Origin: Campylorhamphus procurvoides
Lineage: Eukaryota; Chordata; Aves; Passeriformes; Dendrocolaptidae
DNA length: 64,000 nt
NCBI GenBank assembly: GCA_013396655.1
Contig: WBMV01007617.1
Location: 391,028 to 455,027, forward strand
Direction of reading: 5' to 3'
Notes under the pieces: model-generated
What the model was told of the DNA's origin: nothing
What the model saw: only the letters and a program-made list of their open reading frames with translations
Database searches by the model: none
Made by a program: the position numbers and the translations under genes
Shown: piece after piece, positions 45,493-57,179 of the stretch
Layout of the letters: each line of letters starts with the position of its first letter
How positions within the stretch are numbered: the first letter of the stretch is position 1

Positions 45493-47725
45493 ACACTTGT
45501 CAGTCTTGAAATCCTGGTACAAAAGGGAAAAGGTGATTGCTGCTGATCCAGGAATAGCAGGTCGGTGCCTCTGTGCTAATGTGGCACAAATGAGCCCGGG
45601 AATGAGACAACAGACCCTTGGCACTGAATACATCAAAGTTCAGACGTGCTATTTCGGGGACTGCTCTAAATGGGGTCAGACTAGTGATGCCAAGTTGATG
45701 TGAGCCAACAGAGGAGCTGCCAAAAGGACAAGGAGGTCCTTAGCACCCAGACCTCCCCTCCCAGATTCCACAGACCTAAAATTAGCAGCTCCTTGTCACC
45801 AGCAGGGTCTGGAAGGTGGTCGCACTCCTTCAGCACTCATTCCTTCTTAGGAGGAGTTGCTGTAAGACCAGACAAAGCACCACGAAGCAGCCCTGCCTGT
45901 GTTTGCAGGAGTCTGCCTTGGACCTTGGAGAGCGTAAGATGTTTGTGGGTGTAAATCCCAAAGAGACAAAATCCAGGGAAGCTCCACTTTCAATAGAGAC
46001 GCTCTGAACTTGGAGGGAGGTGGAGACCCAGAGTTAAAAAGAGGATTTAAGCCCCGTTGACCTCCGAGGAGCGATGCTTTCTCTCCTCTCCTGCATCCCA
46101 GCCTGGTTTCCTTAGCAAGTCCCACTTCTTGCAGCAGCTCAGGCGCAGCCTCCCCCTTCTCCCTGCAGGACACTTCAGCTATTTAAGCTGTTTTCCGGAC
46201 TCCTGGGTTTAAAAGAGACAGGGGAGGGGGGGAGGAGGAGAAGGCCGATATCTGGAAAGCTCTTATTTGTGTTGATAATAAGCCGTCTCCAATGTGTGTC
46301 TGCAAAACACTCCCACTGCCTTGTAAGATGCATTAAGGGAAGGTGGCCTTATCTCAGCGCGGGAAATGGACTTGGGGAAGGAGGCACAGCGCCTGCCAGA
46401 GTTTAATCTCACTTAGGCACACGAATTTGCATGATAGAAAATGGTGGAATTTTAGTGCTTAAAAAGAAAGAAAGAAAGAAGGGAAAAAAATAAAAGGCAA
46501 AAAAGCAGGCAACTGGGGGATATTAGCGCTTTCTCGCTTCTTTATCAGTTTCCCTGGCCCTATCTGGCTCTTGCTGTTGTCACTGGAGCAACTAATCACC
46601 CCTCCCCTTTTGTTTGGTGTAAATGAGTTTTCCCACTCTTTCCGGAGCCCAGGTTAATCTCCAAATCCCTGCCTTTGTCTGGGAGTTAATTACCTGCTCG
46701 CTGGAGTAGTGTGGGGGGGCCTCTGGGCACAGGTGGCAGGGGGTGACAGGGACAGAGGTGGCATTGCCGGTGGCACCTCTGCCTGAGCTGGGAGCAGCAC
46801 TGCCAAGGTGTGTGTCGGCAAGATAAAGCCAACAGCGGGGCTGCAACACCTGAGCCGGCTTTGTTTCAACCATCCAACTCTGCCCAATTAATTTTCCTTT
46901 GATGCCACAAGCCCCTTTCACTCGTGGGACAACAGGGAGAACTTTCCGTGGCTGTTTTCCTGCCTTGGTGCAGGGCGAGCACCTTCCCTGCGAGCAGAGG
47001 GGCTGGGAGGAAGGCTCAGTCCCTGCAGTCATCATCACCTTACTGTGGGGCTGGGCTTGTCCTCTGAGCCATCAAAGCCACCAGTTCTGGGAGCCAAGGG
47101 ATTTGCCCAGGGCTGTTGGGTAGCTCATTTCCAGAGGATGTGTAGGTATTGGTCATGTATAAAGCCATGAGCTGGAGTTTCACACAGGACAGGAGGTTTC
47201 CCCTGCTTCTGGCATGGGTTTTACTGCTGTGTCCACACCTTTCGCTCCGTGGGAGCAGCTGCTCCTTCTAGAAGCAAAAGCAGGTTTGGATAATACCTTC
47301 TAAAGGGCATGTGGGGAGCTGGGAGAGCCTCCCTAAACTGGTGGAGGGGAGGAAACCAGCGGCACGAAATCAAAATCCTCCCTCGCCTTGCCAGCGCTCT
47401 CGGCTCTTTTGACTGATGCGTTCCTTCCCCGGCTCTCTTTTGTTGCTAATCACCATCCCTCTGTCAAAGCATCTCTTCCTTTGTATCAGGGCTGTTGTGG
47501 AGGACTGAAGGTCTCCCACACGCTCTCACGCACTGTCCTAGTTTTTAGCTCTTTATCCTCATTTTGCTCTGCCCCCGGGAGCATCTCTGACGTCCCACAT
47601 CCCTTACTGCCCCTGGATCTCCCGATTTCCGCCCCAGAGTTACCAGCCCGTGCTTGTCCATGATGTGCTTGTCCATGTGCCCTGGTGGAGTGGCCTCGTC
47701 CCCGGCCGGGCTCCCTCCAGCCTCC
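45493..47725. other. Intron with AT-rich block and GAAA microsatellite
   Basis: The block 46240-46620 is AT-rich and unique apart from an (AAAG)n run at 46461-46480 followed by A runs. It contains an ATTTGCAT octamer at 46425-46432. A G-rich stretch (GGGGAGGGGGGGAGG) lies near 46222. No exon was seen. Confidence 0.5.
46461..46506. repeat. (AAAG)n microsatellite and A-rich tract
   Basis: Five AAAG-type units are followed by A-rich sequence. It is a simple repeat with no adjacent element. Confidence 0.85.
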
Positions 47726-47890
47726 CCCAAGTCACTTGACCTCTTTGCAAATCAGTTTAACATCTGTGAGGCAGAGATAATAATTGTCACCTACTTCACA
47801 GGGGGGTTGATGAGGATTAATTCATTAATGTCGACAGAGGTCTTTGAAGATGGAATGCGCTATCTGAGAGCTAAACGTTATTATTAATTA
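47726..47890 (+). mobile_element. MIR/L2-like ancient remnant
   Basis: The best MIR-type match in the window. In order it shows CAAGTCACTTGACCTCTTTG, AATCAGTTTAACATCTGTGA, GAGATAATAATTGTCACCTA, TTGATGAGGATTAATTCATT and finally GCGCTATCTGAGAGCTAAAC with a TTATTATTAATT end. This is the core-to-tail order of a sense MIR, with a MIR3/L2-type terminus. Copies of this age are rarely so complete in birds. Confidence 0.78.
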
Positions 47891-48228
47891 GCAATTATAT
47901 CGTGGGGCGGGAGCAGGGGCGAAAAGAGACTCCAGAGTCTCTACTGGAAGAGCATTGGCTCAGGGCTCACATTCTTGCCCTTGCTGCAGCTTCAGGCTGC
48001 CCCAGTTTCATGTCCATGCTGCTGCTGGAGGGAGCCAGGCATGCTGGATCCCACCAGGAATATGTCCCACCAATGCTGCTCCTTCCCAGAACATGGGGGG
48101 GAGCCCACTGGTGCAAAGAGTAGGAGGGGATGGGGAGGTGAACAGTGCTTGAGTGCATTGACCTTGTTACAAAGAGAGCAAGTTGGTCACAGAGAGGTAG
48201 GGATGAAGGGAAGGCAAAGAATCCCAGC

Positions 48229-48465
48229 CTGGATTGGGTTGGAAGGGACCTTAATTAATGCTCATCCCATCTCACGCCCTGCCATGGGCAGGGACACCTT
48301 CCACCAGCCCAGGGTGCTCCAAGCCCTGTCCAACCTGGCCTTGGACACTTCCAGAGATGGGGCAGCCACAGCTTCTCTGCCCAACCTTACCAGGGCCTGC
48401 CCACCCCTCATTATAAAAAACTTCTTTCTTATATCTAATCTAAATCAACCTCCTCTTTCCCTGAG
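48229..48465 (-). mobile_element. CR1 LINE 3'-end fragment
   Basis: The antisense copy contains TTGGGTTGGAAGGGACCTTA, a small insertion near ATTAATGCTC, GCCCTGCCATGGGCAGGG, CCAACCTGGCCTTGGACAC, GGGGCAGCCACAGCTTCTC and ATATCTAATCTAAATC. It is in the same orientation as the 14081, 22424 and 61747 copies. Confidence 0.93.
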
Positions 48466-49312
48466 GCATCCTCTGGGCTTGCCTGGCACCCCAGCAATGT
48501 GTGGACCTGGCACTGCCACATCCATGGGAGGATGTGTCCTGTCCCCAAGGAGAAATAATTGGCAGGAGGATGAAGCAAGGGGAAGGAAGATCCAGTGATT
48601 CATAGGACACGCATTTCCTTGCCGTTTTCACGTCCCCCCAGGCTGTGGCTAATTTCTGTTTGTCTGCCGCGATGAACTGCTAAATAGTTCCACGTGTCAC
48701 TGGGTTCTCTGGAGCAGCACCAACAGGAACCCTTTGTGATGCCACCCGGCTGCTCCGTGCCTTGCTGCTGGGGCATTGGCACCTCCAACACCCTCATGGC
48801 TCCACTATTTCCATCCTCCCCGTCTCGACTGTGTGTGTTTTTGAAGCGAGCTCAGAGAAACTCTCCCTGTTACTCCCTCGGAGCCTCGAAGGTCACCCTC
48901 TGGTCACCCCTTTTCTGGAAAACAAGAGTCTGCTCCTCTTTGAGCCTTTCTGAGCACGCGAGCTCCCGGCATCCCCGCTCACCCATCCTCTCCAAAGGCT
49001 TTCAGGGAGAGGTCGCCCATCTCACCCGGAGCCATTCAATGCTGACTGTTAATCCCTTCTCCAGAGTGAGTGAATCCAAGAGGTCAGATGCTCTCTGTGC
49101 CAGCAGCTCTCCAAGCAGGGTGGAATGGATTTGTCTGTGGGTCTCCTGCTGCACGATGAGACTCCCTCCTCACCCCATGGGTTTGCCAACCAAAAGGGTG
49201 GCACAGCAGCACCCAGGATGCACATCGAGCATCTCCCGCTGCCACGTACAGTTTCCAGAGGAGCCTTGCTCAGCCTGATAAAGCCAGTGGGGGTTTAATG
49301 AGGTCACTGCAG

Positions 49313-49607
49313 TTTAATGTTACTGCGGTAATCTCTTTTGTTTTACTACATTAAAATATTTGTGGTGGAACGGTTGGACCACTGTAATGTGATAGCTCTA
49401 CCTTAATGTTATTGTTGCCGCGGCAACGCTAATGGCGGCTCAATAACATTATTGCAATTTAATCTTACGACAATAAAATTAAGGGTAGAACAGTGAGACC
49501 TCGACTCTGTAATGTTACTACAGTAACAGCATTGTTATCGTAACCACGGGAGCGGAGTCAACTCGTTGTAGTGTAACATTGGTACCAGCGCTTTGTTGTT
49601 ACTACAG
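49313..49607. repeat. Palindrome-rich block of unknown family
   Basis: Within about 295 bases, variants of AATGTTACTACAGTAAC recur in both orientations: GTTACTGCGGTAAT (49319), TTACTACATTA (49343), GTTACTACAGTAAC (49514), TGTAGTGTAACATT (49567, inverted), TGTTACTACAGG (49597). GTTGCCGCGGCAAC at 49414-49427 is a perfect palindrome. It is bracketed by perfect 10-base arms AATGTTATTG (49405) and CAATAACATT (49441), and by outer imperfect ~20-base arms at 49395-49414 and 49471-49491. It could be an old foldback transposon, a member of an anciently conserved palindromic repeat family, or a structured regulatory block. I do not recognise the family. Confidence 0.8.
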
Positions 49608-49923
49608 GAACACGGAGCATCCTCCGAAAATCGCGGCAGGGGATGAATGGGAGGAGACATCACCGATGTGCCGGTGCTGCTGCTACCCCGGGGCTGTCAG
49701 CACGGGGAGGTCACGCTGTAATCCCGTCACTTATCCACCTAATTCCACAATTGTGGTGTTTTTATCGGGGTCTTTCCTCTTCTCCCTCCGTTGCCGGAGC
49801 TCTTTGGAGCATATCTGTTGTTTTAGCGGCTGTAACTCTGCAGGGAAGGATTTAAAGCACTGCCTCCATCTAGTTCCAGATCCTTCTGCCCGGCGTTTTA
49901 TAGCATGTGGCTGTTATGGAGTG

Positions 49924-49988
49924 ATAACATTTTATATTTATATGTCATCTTTCAATGTGAAGGATCCCGGCACAAGCTACAAATTATT
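49924..49988 (-). mobile_element. Possible MIR/L2-like remnant
   Basis: ATAACATTTTATATTTATAT, CATCTTTCAATGTGAAGGAT and CACAAGCTACAAATTATT resemble the antisense MIR3/L2 tail. The piece is short and diverged, so the call is tentative. Confidence 0.35.
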
Positions 49989-50413
49989 GCTGTGCTGCAG
50001 GGCCAGGCAAGGAACCCAGCACATGCGGGGAGTGAGGGGAGGGGGTTTCATCCAAGGGCACCTATTCCTGTGCAAGTGAGAGTCTCCTTTGCTTACAGGA
50101 TTTATCCAGAGTCCCCAAACTTTGTGAGAGGGCACAGAGGTCTTTGTGCACCCCAAGCTGTGTGCCCCAGGTAGCACCTGCCATCGCTGGGGTGGGCATG
50201 GGGGTAATTCCCCCCCCTTTCCCAGCTGGCAGCATGAATTGTATCAGGGCTGGACAGGTTTAGTGCAGGCAGTGGGGTGACACGGCTCAGGTGACATCTC
50301 TGTGCCATACCGGGGATTGCTGCAGTTTTCTCCAGCCTCCAGGGGAGGGAGGCAGAGCTGCTCATCTGTCCCCGGCATCGCAGAGCTTCCCTCATCCTGC
50401 CCAGGCCCAGCAA

Positions 50414-50654
50414 TCCCAGGAATGTGTGCTTGCTGTGCCCAGGGATGTATTCTTGCCATGCCCAGGGATTTGTGCCTGTCATGCCCTCTTGCCATGCTCA
50501 GGGATGTGCAGGTTCTGCCCAGGGAAGCAGGTTTGCTGTGCCCAGGGATGTAGGTTTGCTGTGCCCAGTCATTCATGCTTGCTGTGCCCAGGGATGAGTT
50601 CTTGCCATGCCCATGAATGCCTGTTTGCCATGCCCAGGGATGCACTCTTGCTGT
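50414..50654. repeat. Minisatellite, 23-bp unit, 11 units
   Basis: Eleven consecutive units share GCCCAGGGATG...TTGCYRT. Nine are exactly 23 bases, one is 21 and one 13, which accounts for all 241 bases. Units differ mainly in the middle, as expected for an old array. Translation on either strand gives repeating peptides without meaning. Confidence 0.93.
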
Positions 50655-52892
50655 GCCACCACACCTGCTTGATGCCCCACTTGGCCACCTGAACTACCCA
50701 CATCTCCTCCTCTGCTGCTCAGCAGGCAGGGATTTTTCCTCTGCTTTGAGCCCCTGTGCTCCCTCCTGGCTTCTCAGGAGATCCCCATCCCTTGACAGCT
50801 CCTCTCACTGCTGTGGAAACCTGAATTTGGGTGCTCTGCTGCTCCCTGCTCATGTTCCACCAGCCCAGCCCCAGCCTGGGCCTGTTCAGTGCAGCAGCTG
50901 CTCAGCTCCCCTCATGCCTCAGGGTTTGATCTCTCTCTGTGGGTATTTGGACTTTGACCACCGCAATAATTCCTTGTTTGTCCTTTAATAAAAGACCCAT
51001 GAGCCCCCCTTGACACCGGAGCTGGAATCAGTGGGACCTGAGGCATCCTCTGTGCCAGCTCTTTGTGCCAATCTGGTTCCACATCCATCCTGCCAACCCG
51101 GCTCCTCCGGGGGTTACATGTTTGAAAACACGAGCAGCAGCTCATCTCCCATTCACTGTTTTTCTCCATCATTTGCTTTATTAAATATTGATTTTCTGTT
51201 GCATTATTAAACCTTAAGTCCCGAGCATAAATTCAGAGTTGATACTTTAATCTGGCTCTTCTTTTTGGCCTTTAGAACTGATTTTTCTGGCCAGTCCCTC
51301 CGGAGGTGAGTCCAGAAGCAAAAACCTGTTGCAGGGGCTTGAGGAGTCAAAGGACAGAGGCAAAGGGCTCTTCCCAAGGGATTTTTGTCTGTTTGATGTA
51401 GCCTTTGCTGTGAAGGTGGCATCCATGGGGATCCTGGCTCGCAATCCTGCACAGAACGTGGTGAAAGAAGGTTGGGAAGGCATCAGCCAAGCTTTTGCAG
51501 GGAATTTTGTATGTTCCTGGCTGCAGGAAGGATATTGCCCTCTCTTTTTTTGGTAGCATGGGGAGATTGCAATCTGGAATGGGAATTTTGCCTGGATCCA
51601 CTATGTGGATGGGGTGGAAGTGACCAGCTCTGCTCCCTGAGGCTTTTGCTGCATTGTTCTGCCAAAATTGCCACGCTCAGGAGCAGGACTCTGCCCAGGG
51701 AGGGAGCCACAGATGGCACTGCCTTGTCCTAAATGCGTCTCCACCACAAGTCTGTGCTTTTCTGCTCTACAAAACCAGAAATGGCCTTGGCCAAAACTGC
51801 AGGCAAAGCCAGAGGGATGTGGGTGGTGGGATTGCCACCAGCACCAGGAAAGCCACCCACAAGCCAGGAGTGGTGCAAGTGGCCACCAGCACATCACTGA
51901 TAACCTAGGTGGGTCCTGCTGACCCCCACTTGCCTCCCCTTCCCTATCAAAGAGCTGCATGAGCCACGCTCTGCCAAACCCCACGCTGCCAGCAACCAGG
52001 TGTCTGAACATGTTTCCAGAGCCAAGAGAACTCTGCAGCCAAAAGGGAGGAGGGGAAAGCAGTGTGGCAGCGCTGGCAGGTTCGGGAGGATTAAAAAAGG
52101 AAAAAAAAAGGAAATTAAAAAAAATAAAAAAGGCAGAGGGAGTTTTGGAAATGGCTTTTGGATCCTCCATCCAAGCAGGGCATGGAACCTGTGCCTGGCA
52201 GCTGGTGTGCTGAGCAGTGATTTAAAAGCAGGCTCCCAGCAGCAGGGAAAGAGACAGAGGGGGAAGCAGATGTGAACACAATGCTGGAGATAAAGGAGAG
52301 GCCAAGGGAACAGCTGCTGAAGAGCCGCCCAGCCCTGCCACCTCCAAGGGCTAGAAAACCTCCACTAAACATCCACAGGCTTGAGGACAGGCTGGAGGGG
52401 GGTCACTCAGAGAACCAAGGGGGGAACTGGGTGGAAAATGTGTGTTTTTTCCACACTGTTCTGCTTGGGCTTTGAAGGAGAGGTTGAAGCTGGGAAGAGG
52501 AGATCTGCATTGAAACATCAGGAGAGTTACGATCTCGTTTTCCTTTCTGTTCTGGTGCTGCAGGAAGGAAGATATTTAGAAAGGAGAAAGGGGAGGAGAA
52601 GTGGGAAGTGGAGAACAAAAAGGCAGGGATCTTTGGAAAAGGTGTGGCAACGTGGTCCTTCAGGCAAGACATGGAAAAGTGGTCTTGAAATACTTCTGGT
52701 TTGGGTTTTCTGCATCTGGTGTGAGAGAGAAGTGAAATCCCTTTGTCCCATCCCTCAGAAAAGAGGTGATTTTGTTCCTTAATCCAAGACTGGATCCCTG
52801 GAAGGGATCAGCACAGCCCCACTGGGTACAAGGGAGAGGGTAGGAAGTCTCTTGCTCTAGATGGACTCATACAGAAGGAATCCTTCCTTGTG
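50655..52892. other. Intron without recognisable genes
   Basis: No exon or transposon was recognised. An A-rich low-complexity patch lies at 52092-52132. An open - strand frame of 189 codons at 51601-52170 has a Phe-rich start produced by that patch and no domain. Confidence 0.45.
52092..52132. repeat. A-rich low-complexity tract
   Basis: TTAAAAAAGGAAAAAAAAAG followed by AAAAAATAAAAAAGG; simple sequence only. Confidence 0.8.
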
Positions 52893-53054
52893 AGGGTGGA
52901 GGGGCCCTGGCACAGGCTGCCCCATCCCTGGAAGTGTCCAAAGCCAGGTTGGACGGGGTTTGGAGCAACCTGGGCTAGTGGAAAGTGACCCTGCCCATGG
53001 CAAGATGATCTTTAAGGTCCCTTCCAACCCAAACCATTCCATGATTCTGTGATA
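52893..53054 (+). mobile_element. CR1 LINE 3'-end fragment
   Basis: In sense orientation: GGCACAGGCTGCCCCATCCC, GGTTTGGAGCAACCTGGGCT, AAGGTCCCTTCCAACCCAAA and CATTCCATGATTCTGTGATA. A small deletion lies in the CCCATGGCAGGGGG part. The 3' end is intact. Confidence 0.93.
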
Positions 53055-54339
53055 TTTCATGTCTGTGTCACTGGTCCCATCATGCTGGCTGTACAGATGC
53101 CCAAAGAATTCAGCTCTCCTTTGCTTGGCAGCACCTGGTGTGAACATCTGGGCAGGATTTGGGATGAGGCAGTAGAGGTTGCGACCCTGTGCTGGTTTGC
53201 TGTCCTACACAAGATGAGATGAGCAGGTCTCAGTCCCCTCTCCTCTCTGCCAAAGCCCTCCCATCACTGAGCCCCCACGGCCGACAGACTCCCTTGTTTG
53301 TGCCCAGGGCTCTCCATGCCTGGACCAGCCTTGAGTCAAGGCATCAACAGAGATGTCTTCTCCATGGTTTGCCCTCTTTGTAATCCCTCCTCCTCGCAGG
53401 CAGCCCGAGAGCTTCAGCCTTTGATCCTCCTCCTCTTTTGCAAACACTTCTCTCTGCTAGTGGAATTAAATCTCTCTCACAGTGATTTCCTTTCCTATCT
53501 TTTCTTTTGGGCCGAGTCTGTCTGAAATATTCTCTTTTTTTTCACTCCTTCAGCAGCAGGGCTATATAATTGATGGCCTCGCCAAGCTTTCTGTGCTGAA
53601 CATTAAACCCTTCCTGCCTTGGCTCTGACCAGAGTTCATTACTTTCTGAAAAGCTCCGTTGTCTGTTTGTGCTCAGATGATTGTTGTTGTGGAGGGGAGG
53701 ATGTTGTCGGCAGAGAGAGAGGAGGAGGAGGGGCTGGATTTGGCCAGGGCTGCTTTGTAATCAAATCCTGCTCTCTTTAGCAAATTTTCAAGTGGAAAAG
53801 ACCTCCTTTTAGTAAAATTGAAATACAGTACTCTCCTGAAGCGGGAGCACAAAACTCAGGGCCTGAATTAGTGCAGCAAAAGGTTGTGTCGCTCCTGGAG
53901 ATGGTGGGAAAATGCTATTTTGCAATATAGTGAGGGATGCTTAGCCCTGGGCGGGCAGGAACAGGGGCTGCTCCCATTGCCATGGCCTGAATTCCTGGGA
54001 TAGGCATCTATTACCACACCATCTTTTCCCGTGAGCCTGTTGTGGTGGTTCCTCCCAAGCCTCTGCATCCCAGGAGCTGCCCAGGCAGTGCTGGCAGTGT
54101 CCCTCCATGGGATAACGACACCGTGATGTCCTTATCCTGGTGCTGGGGATCACTCTGTGTGTGTGTCTTTACATGATGCAAATTCCATCTGCACCTTTTG
54201 GCCTTCTGTGGCACCAAGTGGTGCTTTCTCTGCTTTGCCCTGTGCTGACAACGCCTCTGGCTCCCTGTCTGCCTCCGTGGGTTTTCCGCCCTTAAAACAC
54301 AGCAAGGCTGAGGTGATTACAAGGATTGGAGATGCAGTG
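53055..54339. other. Intron without recognisable genes
   Basis: Unique sequence with no supported exon, repeat or RNA gene; a GAGAGAGAGGAGGAGGAGG run lies near 53713. Confidence 0.45.
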
Positions 54340-54660
54340 ACACTTCCCTGCCAACAAGTAATTGATTTATTAAAGACATTACAATACATTCATGGTTGAG
54401 CGTAAGAGTTTCCTTTGAACTCGCTCAAAAATCCGAAGGGATTGTGCCTGTTTGCAAGTACCATGGGCAGAATAAATCTGTGCTCCCCCTTCGCCTCCCC
54501 CCCTGCACAGCCACAATTTCATTTCCCTTTGACTGGCGCGAGTAAATATCACAGCTCGACAACTCCAGTCCAGTGACTGGTGTGATCCAATTTAATAGCA
54601 TTTAAAAATTCAAAGTGATTGTAAGCCAAATGGAAATGTAAGATTTCATACCCAGCCTGC
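54340..54660. promoter_or_regulatory. Candidate conserved noncoding element
   Basis: This unique block contains AAGTAATTGATTTATTAAAG, GTTGAGCGTAAGAG, GGCGCGAGTAAATATCACAG and CCAATTTAATAGCATTTAAA. It has no repeat signature and keeps a few CpG sites in AT-rich surroundings. The texture suggests a conserved element, but this is inference only. Confidence 0.3.
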
Positions 54661-55449
54661 CTTGGGGAGGAAAGGAAGAATGAAGGGAGGGTGCGGGGGA
54701 TGGAGACAAATGGACTAGATAAAAAATAATGGAAAGTAACTTAATTAAGAGGCTCGAGTCAAGTTAAAAACAGTAATGATTTTGAATCGGAGAACCACAG
54801 GTTTTAAAAATGAAAGGGGAAGAGGAAAGAAAGGAAAGGAAAGTGTGGATAAAAAGCCTCCAAATGATTAAATGGGAGGAAAAAGAGGCATAGGAAGAAT
54901 GGGGTAAAAATAGTCCTTCCGTGAAAAGCGGGAGCACATGGGGAATAGACGGTGCCGATGATGAGGTTGGGCATTAGGAAGACAAATAGGGAAATTAAGG
55001 ATACTCTAGGGGAGGGATAACTCCCTGTGGCTTTTCTGGCATTCTCATAGGCATGAGTGTGGCCAAGAAGAAGGCTCGAGGGCTTTGTTCAGGAGAAATG
55101 GGAAAAGAAGGAGCAGTCCTAATGGAAAAGGAGAACAGCCCCCACATTCTCCAGGCGCATCAATAACCCTCCTTGTGGGATCATCACTCCCTCCTTTTCC
55201 TTTGCTTTTAACTCTGTCAAACATTGCTTCCTTTGGGTTGAAATTTGGTATTGAAATTTTAATAGCCCCTCTGTGTGTGTGGATATCCTGCTGTGTCTCT
55301 ATGACTGGATGGCTAATTTTTAACCGTGGTCCTCTCATCCTGTGCAGACCACTGGAAATACCTGCCCTGGCACCAACCTTTTCCATGGTTTTCTGAGCTC
55401 CACAGAGCCTGAAAAGCAGGTGCTGCAGAGCATTGATCCAAACAGCCAC
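54661..55449. other. Intron, purine-rich then unique
   Basis: Bases 54660-55020 on this strand are purine-rich with (GGAAA)n-like pieces near 54825. The rest is unique. A 222-codon - strand open frame at 55045-55713 has no domain and crosses a MIR-like remnant. Confidence 0.45.
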
Positions 55450-55530
55450 TTCTGGGCCATTTGGTCTCATTTTTCCATCTGTAAGGTGGGAATAACAATG
55501 CTCCTTTATCTCCCTGGGGTGTTTTGGTGA
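55450..55530 (+). mobile_element. MIR-like ancient remnant
   Basis: TTTGGTCTCATTTTTCCATC, TGTAAGGTGGGAATAACAAT, GCTCCTTTATCTCCCTGGGG and TGTTTTGG follow the MIR core order (cctcagtttccccatctgtaaaatggg...ataat...acctcacagggttgt). The remnant is short but the order is characteristic. Confidence 0.6.
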
Positions 55531-57179
55531 TAGGGATGATCCACGTTGAAAGGTGTGGGAAGGATGGTGAGCACCATCACACGGACTTGGGCTTGTTGAT
55601 ATTTTCCCTCCTGGTTGTCCCTGGCAGCTTTGGGAAGGTAGACCTGCCTCTGCCAGGGCGATGGATGGATCACAAGAGATGTGTTCCCGTGGGGAGAGGA
55701 GGAGTGGCAGCATATGGAGGCATGGATCACCTCACCTGTGGTTCATTTTGAACTCCTGTACCTTGATGACCTCCCATTTCATAAGCTTTGTTCCCCCACA
55801 TTGTTCTCCCACTCTGTTCTCCCAGACAAACAAAGGGTCTGGTCATAAGTAGCAGCCTTCAGATCGCCTAATCAGAGAATAAGAGTGCTGTGCTCTCTGC
55901 CTGATCCATTAATTTTTCACTGGAATCAAAGGCAAAGATGGGAAGAAGCCCAAGCAGGGAAAAAGGCTCTGGCTGGAGCACAAAGAGGCACCTGGAAGAG
56001 ACGGAGCTTGGGAAGGATGGGAGGAAAGGGGCTGTCTGGGCACAGACAGGGATGGCAGTGGAGGATGTAAATAGATAAATGAGGCAAAAAGGGCATGGAA
56101 AAGTCAGAAGATCCAAGCAGACTTGCAATTCAGTCAAAACTTGGGGCTTTCACTCAGTTCCACATTAACAAGAGCGAATTTCAGTGGTTTTTGAAGTAAA
56201 GCCATCAGGTCCAGCTTGGCATTTTGGGAAGTGCAGCTCGTGCTCCTGCGAGGGTGGCAAAGCCACCACACTCCTCCTGGGCATGGGCTGGTGGCTCCCC
56301 GAATTAGCTGAGTGTCAGCGTGGAAAGTGTAATCATAAACACTCACTTTGTGCTCGAGCCGAGGGAGAGGGAGCACGAGTGCGAGAGCGCTGAGATAAGA
56401 ACAAATATGCAAGAGCATAGTGTGTTTTTAATGGAAGGGAGATTTATTTCTCTCTGTGTCTTTTTAAGCCTCTAGATAGATCATAAAAAAACCCAGCCCA
56501 ACCCACACACAACCTGTCTGCCTGAAATAGCCGAAATGTAATTTAAAGAGCATCATTTTAACTAATACTTCACTTCAGAGACACCTGCCCTACATTCATT
56601 GGAGATGCAGGCTGCATTAGAGCATCTGATTTATCTTTGGAAAGGATGTTTGAGCTTCTTTGTTCCTGCCAGGTCCCTTTTGAGGAGCAGAGTGGCACAG
56701 GGGCTGTTCAGAGAGCTCAGTCCTCAGCGTGATGCCCGTTCCTCATGGACAGGGAGCTGGTGGGGAGTGCACAGGGAGAGCCCTTCCACTCTCCAGGAGC
56801 TGAGTGGAGAGCAGGAGAGCGGGACATGGCCATTCTGGCTGGTTTAGGGGAGAGGAGCTGAGGTTTTGTGCAGAATTTTAGCAGGACAGCATGTGCTGAT
56901 GAGCCACATGAGCAATGTCATGGATACTTGCTGTTTGTTGGTATGGGAGACTCCAGGTTGACTGGGAAGGGCTATTTACAGGCACAGCCACTTGAGACAC
57001 ATGTCCTGAACTAGATCTGTGCACCTCATCTTGGGTAAGTCCTGCCTACACATAGGTCATGGCTGGCAGGAGTGTCCCCATGCAGAAATGTCCCCACCTC
57101 CAGTCCCTGTGGCCATCTTACCATTTTATATGTTAATGTCTTTTTAATGAGCCTGCAAGGATGAGAAATCCTTGTCATT

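Noticed and set aside
50414..50654. Regularly spaced repeats resembling a CRISPR array
   Set aside because: The units are contiguous without unique spacers and the DNA is vertebrate; this is a minisatellite.
51601..52170. Open frame of 189 codons on - with a hydrophobic Phe-rich start
   Set aside because: The apparent membrane segment is the translation of an A-rich low-complexity tract read backwards.
55045..55713. Open frame of 222 codons on -
   Set aside because: It overlaps a MIR-like remnant and has no domain, start context or coding periodicity that I can see.
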